Shown here piece by piece: positions 1 through 8,600 of a DNA stretch of 11,757 nt. This DNA is from Phoronis ovalis (Eukaryota > Phoronida > Phoronidae). The notes under the pieces were generated by a model that searched no databases, was not told the DNA's origin, and saw only the letters and a program-made list of their open reading frames with translations. The translations under genes and the position numbers were made by a program. The stretch spans positions 6,182 to 17,938 of the forward strand of contig JAOXYB010019138.1 of the NCBI GenBank assembly GCA_028565635.1, in the 5' to 3' direction. Within the stretch, counting starts at the first letter, position 1; each line of letters opens with the position of its first letter.

Positions 1-266
1 AACATTGTTAAACATGACAATGGATTGTACATGTAGGTTAGCTACATTGTTACACATGACAATGGATTGTACATGTAGGTTCGAAACATTGTTACACATG
101 ACAATGGATTGTACATGTATAGGTTAGCAACATTGTTAAACATGACAATGGATTGTACATGTAGGTTAGCTACATTGTTACACATGACAATGGATTGTAC
201 ATGTATAGGTTATCTACATTGTTACACATGTCAGTGGATTGTACATGTAGGTTAGCAACATTGTTA
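1..266. repeat. Minisatellite, 42/44-bp unit, at least six copies
   Basis: Units begin ACATTGTTAMACATGACAAT and end in a GGTTAGCW-like tail. They fall at 2-43, 44-85, 86-129, 130-171, 172-215 and 216-257, with a partial copy to 266. Lengths are 42, 42, 44, 42, 44 and 42; the 44-bp form has an extra TA (GTATAGG instead of GTAGG). Copies are nearly identical, so the array is young, and it runs off the left edge. Each unit contains CATTGT and ACAATG eight bases apart, which could form a small hairpin. Confidence 0.95.
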
Positions 267-1519
267 GTAAAATAATCTGGCCACCAACTATGAAATAATA
301 AGTTTGGATAAAATTGACAGTTTGTTAATTGTTGAAATGTAATATAATGTAATCAACGATCCATCAAAAACTTTCAAGGTTATATCGAAAGCTTTATCAT
401 GCTTGCAGCCTTTGATGGAGGCAGGATGCAAACAGAATGATTGCAAAGGAGGTAGATGTTGATAGACTTTTTATAGTTTATGAAGATGGATATCGGAATA
501 TGCCTGTGAAAAGTACAACTGTATTGACTAGGCCGACTACTGCCTTTATAGCTTGATTGAAATTAATGCAGCGTCTAGATGACCATCAGTTTCAACAAAA
601 CACCTTCAAGAATTAGTTTAAAGACAACAGGTTTCATATTACCTATACCATAGTACTTAGAATTCAGCAGCTTTATAGAAAAAGAAGTAAAGAATGATTC
701 AATGTTTGTAAACACTGATTGCCATGTAGTGGACATATTATACTAAAACTAATTTGTGTTAGCGTTTCTATTTATCATGGCATAAAAGCACTTTCTTGCC
801 AGCTGTATTGCCAAGTGTTTGTCCTTTGCTCCAGTAGGGGTACTGGTTTACAAAAGCATGAAACACAGGACTACATATGACTGTAGTTCAGATGACATGT
901 TTGCAAATGGTGCATGCATGATGCTTTGAAAGTCGCTACAATGCTATTAATGTGTTTATAAATTGACAAGAGACATGATAATAACAATCATCTTACAATG
1001 GGCTACCTAAAATTAACATCACATTATAATTAGTGAGAGAATTAATCCATCTCTTAAAGAATATAAACATATTTCTTCTAATGGATCTCATATGACAAGT
1101 CTTTTTTTTCATAAATTTTTAAGATACTTGCTCTAGAGTTTCAGCTTCCCTAGTGGGGGAAACATTTTTGAAATGATAATATTATCAACTAAATATCTGT
1201 ACAAGTTATCCCTTCTGGTGTGTTATAAATATAATGACTCGATTTTTCTGTAAAATAATTACTTGGTAGTTAATTTGTCTATTTGAAAATTACAAGAGAA
1301 ACAGATATTAAATGACTAATTTCCAGCTCATGTGGAGTGTGCTATACTGCTTCAAGAAATTGTGTAATTGGTATCTATTTCTACTAAGCTTGTCTTTTGC
1401 AATATTTTAATCAAAAGTAAGTAGGATTTAACAAATGGTTGTCGGTGAACTAAATATGACCATGCATGCATGAGATTCAATGCCAATTGCATGTCAAAAC
1501 AAGGACATGTGGATAATGA
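267..1519. other. AT-rich intergenic sequence, no gene seen
   Basis: No open frame of useful length, no splice-linked homology and no RNA gene were recognised on either strand. A few poly-T and AT-rich patches are present. Confidence 0.6.
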
Positions 1520-1720
1520 GTGGTTACAGTTGCTCTTGTGGTTTATACCCTATATATAGTTAGTTGTAGGTGATTGCACTAGTTCCCTGTAATTACTTAT
1601 ATATAATTGCAATAGTTTCTGTGGTTGCACAGTTCTATGTCACCGTTGCCCCCCCCCCCCCGTTGTCCTTGATAGCCTCATGGTTGCATTATATGTCTAT
1701 GGCCTGAGGACGTTACTTGA
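1520..1720. repeat. Weak relatives of the GTGGTTGCACTAGTT repeat
   Basis: Scattered motifs such as GTGGTTACAG, GTGATTGCACTAGTTCC, GTGGTTGCACAGTT and ATGGTTGCATTATAT recur at uneven spacing and resemble the 19-bp unit farther right. A run of 13 C (1649-1661) interrupts them. This looks like a decayed arm of the same tandem array. Confidence 0.5.
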
Positions 1721-1820
1721 ATATTCCGATGGGGTTGCCACCCTAATGGAGGTATGCTTTCAGCCTATTTGGTAGCTCAAGTGTCAGTAAATTTTAGGTA
1801 AAATTAACAACCCCTTGGTA

Positions 1821-2010
1821 AAATAGTAGTTCAAGTGTCACGTTTTTCAGAAATACCTTTTAGTTCAGAAAAGGTGATTTTTAGTTTTCGTTATTTGTTT
1901 TAAAATTTTGGCAAAATTGCAAAATCCAGCTACTAGTAAAATTTCAACAGGTAGTGTAAACAACAATTTAGCAAAATAGTGCAAGTGTACCATATTTTTC
2001 AGTAAAACAG
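1821..2010. repeat. Imperfect 38-bp direct repeat, 152 bp apart
   Basis: The segment at 1821-1858 (AAAATAGTAGTTCAAGTGTC then ACGTTTTTCAG) recurs at 1973-2010 (AAAATAGTGCAAGTGTACCA then TATTTTTCAG). A shorter relative with CTCAAGTGTCAGTAAA is at 1773-1791. The block lies between C runs at 1649-1661 and 2043-2052. It may be an old mobile-element remnant or a higher-order duplication; I do not recognise a family. Confidence 0.5.
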
Positions 2011-2084
2011 ATATAGTTCAAGTTTTGAAGTGGGGCTGCACACCCCCCCCCCATATGTATGTTAAAAGTAACCTTCCCAGAGTC

Positions 2085-2318
2085 CATGGTTGCTGTAGTT
2101 TGCAATGACTGCACTAGTTGACTGCTGTTTGTGGTTGCACTATATAGTTATCCGTGGTTGCCCTGCATCGTTGTCTGTGGTAGCTCTAGTCGTCTATGGT
2201 TGCACTGTCTGTCCATGGTTGCTGTAGTTGTCCACGGTTTCCCTAGTTGGCAATTGTTGCACTAATTGCCTGTGGTTGTCCGTGATTGCTCTAGTTCTTT
2301 CTGGTTGCACTAGCCATT
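2085..2318. repeat. Degenerate 19-bp tandem repeat
   Basis: The clearest copies are five exact-length 19-mers in register: 2176-2194, 2195-2213, 2214-2232, 2233-2251 and 2252-2270. A 10-base half copy (2271-2280), a 20-mer (2281-2300) and an 18-mer (2301-2318) follow. The approximate consensus is TGTGGTTGCACTAGTTGTC. Copies upstream to about 2085 vary in length (19-24 bases). Divergence between copies is high, so the array is old. An open frame that crosses it on the minus strand is a by-product. Confidence 0.8.
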
Positions 2319-2424
2319 TTTGAACAAATTTCATTCTCACACACAAAGGCAGAGCAAGATATTTGCAATCAACAAGTACTTTATGAAAGCTAAACATTTT
2401 GACAGATCCTGTGCACCAGGTGTG

Positions 2425-2575
2425 AGTGCATGTGCCCCAGGGGGGGGTCACTCCAAAAGATTATATGCGGGTATGCTAGGCACAAAAAAAAGAAAAATCC
2501 CTGCCCGAGACGAATTTTGAAAAAAACCTACCCCTTGACCAGAATATAAGGGAAAATATCCCTGTAAGTCCCCTG
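2425..2575. mobile_element. Probable dispersed-repeat fragment with G tract
   Basis: The block has GCCCCAGGGGGGGGTCACTCC near 2434, then ATGCGGGTATGCTAGGCAC, an A run, CCCTGCCCGAGACGAATTTT, another A run and CCTACCCCTTGACC. Its composition is clearly richer in G and C than its surroundings. The GGGGGGTCACTCC plus GGGTATGC pattern resembles an abundant repeat I recall from marine invertebrate genomes, but I cannot name a family. No coding capacity of its own is seen. Confidence 0.4.
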
Positions 2576-2950
2576 CAATGATATCATATTCTAAACCATT
2601 TGTTATTGACACAAAACAAGTTGAAGCTTTTGTTAAAAAAGTTAATTTTTTTATAGCAAAGTAATTCTATTTTGTTCACTCGCTTTCACGACACTATCAT
2701 CTGTAAAATATATTTACATATCTCTGGTAGCTGTTTCCTTTTCCGGGGGTTGACTGACTCAAATGATACAATAAACAGCTTATTGAAAATGTTTTTTTAT
2801 ACTGTTTACTTAGTGTTAGTAAGAAGCATTTTTGGCTGTGTCACAGTTCATATCCAGAGAATGCTATAAAATTAATATATGTGCAATAAGAAACTAATAC
2901 TTTGTAAAACTGTACCAAATTTAGTGCTTTTTTCATATTTATTTAAATTA

Positions 2951-2984
2951 TGAAACTTGAAAGCTACTAAAATTTCAAGTTTCA
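2951..2984. repeat. Perfect 12-bp inverted repeat with 10-base loop
   Basis: TGAAACTTGAAA (2951-2962) and TTTCAAGTTTCA (2973-2984) are exact reverse complements around GCTACTAAAA. Pairing stops at both outer edges. It could be a chance hairpin, a residue of a small inverted-repeat element, or a structure in an unannotated transcript. Confidence 0.8.
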
Positions 2985-3330
2985 GGGTTTAGCCTTATTA
3001 AAAAAGCTTTCAGATTTGCAGATGGCTGATTTACTAATGTTTAGCAAAACCTGATTTGAAGGAATATTTTCTTGGTTATTACCCAGGACATAAAACCTTA
3101 CTTTCCATGATATTTTATAAACTTTTACAAGTGTTTTTTCTACTACATAAGGAGATTATAGCAACAGGCTAATACAAAGCACAATACACATTTTTCATGT
3201 CTAAAATGTATTTGTAAATATAATGAAATATGGAATAAAATAGTATACAATACCTCTAATAACCCAATAAATTCACTAAAATTAATTCACATAAAACAAA
3301 TATATTGAAAAACAAAATAACACATCAACT

Positions 3331-3350
3331 GTCCACGCAAATGTGGACAT
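3331..3350. repeat. Short inverted repeat TGTCCAC / GTGGACA
   Basis: Two 7-base perfect arms surround the loop GCAAAT. The stem is GC-richer than its setting. No neighbouring feature gives it a role. Confidence 0.45.
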
Positions 3351-5049
3351 TTGTTCAGCATGGCTTATAAAACATAGCTGCATTACCTCGACCAACATAT
3401 TTGCTACTGTTTGCAACATAGTGCAACCATGGTATAGCAGTATGTGCTAATATGCCCTTTATTTAATAGCTATTTAACAGCAAATAACAATATAATGAGG
3501 TTGCATCTTGCTGCAAGTAGTAGAAACAATTGTTAAATCAGTATATAAACTTCTTTTAAAGAGGTAGTACAACATTTTGAGTACAGTACAGTTTTATAAT
3601 CCGATTAAGATGATTCAAACAATCATCAATACTTGTGATATTTTTGTTATCTTGAAAGCTTCAGACCATTATTTTCGCTTCGGTTTAAGAAGTTTACTTC
3701 TAAAGTCTTACTAGTACTTCTTGCTGAAATTCTGCTTTGAAGCTGAAAAGATATTAAACTAATATACCAATAAAAGCAGTGTTAAAGAAATATCTTTGAT
3801 ATGAATTACGACCTTAAGGTTGTTCAGTTTTGCAAAATTTATTACAACAAAATTACAAAATAAGTTAATTTTATGGGATAAGAATATAGCATGACTCAAT
3901 AAAGTTTCTAAAACAAGAAGATTACTACCGAGGTATTTTTCCCTGTAAGATGTTAGATGAAAGTATTTTATGGGCATCATTGTTTATATTTGAAAGTTAG
4001 AAAATAAAAAAATATGAACTTCACATGGGCCTGGACAGACAATTTACATTAGCTAGCTACCAATAGTCTTCTATCACAACATATTAACTCATAGATTACA
4101 TGATTTGTAACAACCATGATTTGCAAAACACACCAGATTTACAAATATAGTGTCATGATTAATTTCACTTTGAGCTTAGTCACAACCTCATGCAACATTC
4201 AATGCCACAACTGTTTTGTCTTTATCAATTCATTCAGTTGCAAAATTTGAATTCTAGTCCTCTTTCTCAGGCACCGCAAAATAATTTTCAAAAATTATCT
4301 TGCATCAAAAATTACTAAAAATCCTTTTATAAATTTTATTTGTATTAATTAAAATATGAATTTTTGTTTGTTAAAAAAAAATCTACTTCATACAACATTT
4401 TTGGTACTTTTAATTTTTGTTCTTACTACTGCATACAAACGTTTCCTGGCAGATAAAAATTTGAATTCGCTGGTAGGAAAGCTTTTAGTATAATGATACT
4501 TTAAAAAACAGCAGTCGTAAACAAAGCCCAAAAGTTCTTTTCAATATAAAATGGTGTGAACACATTTCTTATTCGATTTATACAATAAACAAATGCATGA
4601 TTTTCAATAAACTGAAATATTGAATTAAATTACGGTTATTATTATAATAACTGCTGGTTAGGGTAACAGTGCCTTAGTCTAGACTTCAAACCATAAAAAA
4701 ACACATATAAGCTGAAGCTTCATTACACTTTCACACTTTCATGATTTAAACTGTATCATTAAGTCTTCACTCTTTCATGATTTAGTTTGGTACACTGCAT
4801 CTCCCTAACAAAAAAACAAGAAGCATGAAGCCATTGTGCAACTGTGTAGCATTCTTTGAAGTTAGAAATGTCTAATATGAAATAACTTTCATAAATATAC
4901 ACATGACTTGATTGTTTCCTGTTAAAAATGCAAACAATGTTTCCACAAAATCCCTCAATACCACAGCTTTAAATAAACATTTACATATTTGTGAAACAAA
5001 TGTTTTTTAACTTGGATGCAGAGGGGAGGGGAACTTCAGTGAATTCAAA

Positions 5050-5055
5050 TTTATT
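5050..5055 (-). promoter_or_regulatory. Candidate polyadenylation signal AATAAA
   Basis: The plus-strand TTTATT reads AATAAA on the coding strand and is the first canonical hexamer after the stop codon. No clear GU-rich element follows; the next 40 bases include a C-rich patch. In AT-rich DNA such hexamers are frequent by chance, so this is a candidate only. Confidence 0.35.
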
Positions 5056-5430
5056 CATGAGGTAATTTACAGATAAATTAATGTAAAACTGTATCTGAAA
5101 GCCTTATGAAGGTCCATATCCTCCTCTATATTTATCTTCATCCAAACAGTTAAACTCAGCAAGAACCAAGTATGACACAGCACAAGTTCATTGTAATTAA
5201 CTGCCAGTATCCAATCCTTGTTTTTTCATTCAGATATGTCATGTAGTCATCGACATTTCGTACATCCCCATTTATGTTTTTCATATGGAATAGTTTACCA
5301 TTCAAGTTAAAGGTAGTGTAATAATAGGCTCTTTCTAAATTACACAATATGTTACATTCTATGTCACCTTCCATCACTGCAATCATTAATTCCTTCCAAT
5401 TTAACCGTTAACATTATTCAATTAAATTAT
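5050..5430 (-). other. Probable 3' UTR of the receptor gene
   Basis: The sequence downstream of the stop contains no further nuclear-receptor homology. The first canonical AATAAA met on the minus strand is at 5055-5050, giving a UTR of about 380-400 bases if it is used. A 76-codon open frame lies at 5386-5156 but is not linked to any known domain. Further AATAAA motifs farther downstream (for example 4340-4335) could give longer transcripts. Confidence 0.45.
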
Positions 5431-5675
5431 TTAGTCGATTTCTAAATCGAAATATTCCGTGAGCAGTGGTGGAAGTGATCCTCTGTTCACTTTTAGTGCC
5501 AGTAAGACTTCAGAGTGTTCTGCACTGAGGGTCCGTAATTCCGTTAATTTCATTAGTAGTTTTGCAAGGAAGTTACTTTTATGTGGTCGCCTTACACGAT
5601 CATATTCTTCTAATGCATGGAGGTAGCATTCTTGAACTTTTTCTACTTTTTTCGCATCTATTAATCCAGGCCGTT
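5431..5675 (-). CDS. EcR: Exon 8: LBD helices 9-12 with AF-2, and stop
   Basis: The terminal coding exon has 245 bases: two bases completing Glu362, 80 codons (residues 363-442) and TAA at 5433-5431. The acceptor is TTGTAG. It contains the helix 10-11 dimerisation segment [20 protein letters not shown], then [14 protein letters not shown], the AF-2 activation helix. The core LLTEYF fits the hydrophobic-hydrophobic-x-Glu-hydrophobic-hydrophobic pattern, with Glu435 available for the charge clamp. The protein ends only five residues after Phe437, as in LXR and FXR and without the long F domain seen in some insect EcR proteins. Phe437 replaces the almost invariant Trp of EIWDV in EcR, LXR and FXR. 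Confidence 0.97.
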
Positions 5676-8600
5676 CTACAATAATGCAAAAATGATATAC
5701 AACAGTCTGAAAATACAAGCCTTGTACAACTTCAGTATGACATAGCATATAACTCAACCACATAGTTGTAAGAAGCATTCACAAGTGCTTCTGGTCACAG
5801 AGAAGCATATAAAATTCTTAAACTTCAAATGTACAGAAAAATAGTTATGGTATCCTACATTGGTGAAATTCATTATTTTATAAGCACAAGTTTTTAATAA
5901 ATTTGCTTCAAATGTTCTTAATTTCAAAATATTAAGATGGCAAACAAAGATACACGTACCTGAAAACATACAGATAGCGGTGATAAGCCCATATTCGGCA
6001 TTATCTACTTGCATTACACCCATGCCTTTACAGAAGTCGTACATGCTATCAGCAAAATGTTTTAAACCACCAAATCTTAAACTATTCCGCGTATAGGACT
6101 GACCATCTGCAAATATCACCGTGTCTGTGGCAAGATCATACCGCCGAGCTGTTCGTAAAATCATAACCTCACACGCTGAGCCCTTAAATTATAATAATAG
6201 TTTAGAAATGATCAAGTTAATATCTATAATCTAATTTAACTGCAATATTCAATAGTATGTTCCACTGGTCATTGCTAACATTCTCTGACAAGAGACTCAA
6301 GAACTACACTCAGGCTACTGAATTGCTGATAGCCATTAATTGACCAACAGGAGATTCACAACAAGCAAAACTTGATTCGGCTGATACTTAATGTGATACT
6401 TGATTATTTGTATTGTCAAGCATCTGAAATGTTCACAATGCCTTTGAGTGGTTTGGTAGATTTCGACATGAAATGATGACAGTAATATTCTCGCAGTTTT
6501 TCAGTTACGGTTTAACTCTATGAATAAGACCCTTTCTCAATTTTGCCACAAGGGAATATGTGAGCCAAATTACCATTCACAATGAGAGACTTTCAGAACA
6601 TTAGTTATCGGATACTTCTCAAAAAAATTGTATATGGAACTACAATTTAACACTTACTTTTAAAAGAACAATCTGATCCTCTTTATCTATTGTTAAAAAT
6701 CCAGGTAAATGCTTGGCAAATTCAACAATAAGTTGAGTGGTTAAGATTGTCTGTTCAGCCATTTGAGTAAATATCACCTCAATCATGTCTCTAGGCGAAA
6801 AGGTGCCTTCAGGAAGCTGCAACACAAAAGGAAATATTTTAAAATTACCAAATTGGTTAAAAACTTCCAGTTACTGTAAATAAGCATAAAGTCTCACATT
6901 AAATCTCACAAGAATACAGACAGGTCCACTCTGATTGATTCATATCCAGCTGTTAGCCTTTCTGTAAATAATCATTATGTACCATATGAATGTAAGTGTG
7001 AATGAACTAAATGTCAAGATGGCAGACAGTAAATGCCTGTTATAAACCGTCAAGTGAGCAGACAGCAGATGTCAGCTAGAAAACGCCAAGTTAGCAACCT
7101 AAGTTAAGCAGTAAGTTACTAATACATCAATCATAAATGGAAATATTAAAAATAAGAGAAACCTTATCAGTAGAGTATAGAACATATGTAGAAATAATTC
7201 CCGATAGTTCTTCTTAGGGATATTATATGATTTTACACCAGTAACCAGTGATTTGTGTTTAATTTTACATCTTAAGAAAACAAAGAAATGTTATGCACTT
7301 ACAACTATCTTTTTCACTTGTGCAGCATCTGGCAATTCGTATTTATCTTGGAAAACAACGACTTTTTCTATTAATTCCTTTGTCTCTCCTTGTAATCTTT
7401 CGAAAGCAGTGGTCTTCTTTCGTGCCCACTCGCTCACTGCATTAATACTTTTTGTAGTTTGAGTTGTGCTTTTATTATTAGGACTATCTGGGCTTACTTG
7501 ACTGGTAGTTGAATTTTTGCGTGACGAGACCGTGTTAGTTTTTCGTCGAGCATCTCTAGCCTTGCACTGTTCATCAGAAAGAAGACCTAAAAACAAAAAT
7601 ATTAATTCCTATTTAAATAATTTCATCATGTTGACGAATTTAAGATGTGAGGAACATGAGTCGAAACATACATACACATCAATGTAACTCGAAATTTTAC
7701 AAATTGCAAGAAGTAGTATTGATGATAATTATTTAAATTACTTTCATTTCGAATTTTCAGAGCCATTCAATACATTTGCATGTTACATATTTCATGGTAA
7801 CAACAGTTAACTTGCTTTCAATGCAAACTCTTCCCTAGACAACATTCTTCTAAGAGAATAATATATTCTGATAACAGAGTAAATCAATCTATCATTTCAG
7901 AGACTTGTTTTCAACTAATTTAGTATGATTTTGTTGAAACAGAATTATATTGATTTTCTGCTTTATTTACGAAAATTGTACAGGGTGTTTTAAAATAAAC
8001 AGGCTGAATTTGAAAAGTTAACAACAATGGAAAGACAACTTACATTCTTCTTTCATGCCAACTTCTTTGCACCGCCGTAATCGACATGATTGACATTTCC
8101 TACGCATCCACATGTCCATTTCACAATTACCACCATATTTACATTCATAATTAGCCCCGCGGGTAATACTTCGGCGGAAAAAACCTAGAAAAGGAATACT
8201 ATTTACTTCAAGCCCATATTAAACTACAGTTATCTATTGACAAAGAAGATATATGCATAAGGTCACAATTGATGTAACCGCAGTGGAGGCGGAGTGTTCT
8301 GGCCATGCTGGAAGTAGTCCGTCAACCTTAAATTTATGATTTTTTCCTCCTTGGCGCTGGCTTTTTTGTTTGTTTCTGTTTGAAAGGTAAATCACTGCAC
8401 AAGAGATTGAAACTAATATTAGCTTTTTAAAGTGAAATAAATCAAAATTTGATAGGATTATTTGAGCTAGGGCAAAGCTATGAATTTTGTCAGTTGTTAG
8501 GTTGCATTTTCCTGGTGGTAGTCTACATAGTGGAATAGCAAAAAATTTTGGTAATCATGCCTGCACGAAAAATTAACTGGGAGTAGTATAAATAATAATC

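Larger units (their letters stand above)
2576..5049. other. AT-rich downstream flank, no gene seen
   Basis: This covers about 2.5 kb without a supported gene on either strand. Short open frames (2672-2869 plus, 3759-3980 minus) show AT-driven composition and no domain. Two hairpins are present (2951-2984, 3331-3350), and a short duplication of TTCATGATTTA occurs near 4738 and 4775. An extended 3' UTR of the receptor gene could reach into the right part. Confidence 0.55.

Noticed and set aside
77-90. GGTTCGAAAC in one minisatellite unit, resembling a tRNA B box
   Set aside because: It occurs in a single unit as a point variant, with no A box or cloverleaf around it.
1-266. CRISPR-like array of spaced repeats
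   Set aside because: The units are contiguous with no unique spacers, and the context is an animal genome.
2194-2451. A minus-strand 85-codon open frame
   Set aside because: It runs through the 19-bp tandem repeat; the apparent protein is a by-product of the array.
2320-2520. A plus-strand open frame near the repeats
   Set aside because: It is made largely of the G-tract repeat fragment and shows no protein family features.
3759-3980. A minus-strand 73-codon open frame
   Set aside because: Its Leu/Ile/Asn/Lys-rich sequence has no domain and no splice-linked neighbours.
7253-7462. A plus-strand open frame opposite the hinge exon
   Set aside because: It is the antisense shadow of the receptor coding sequence.
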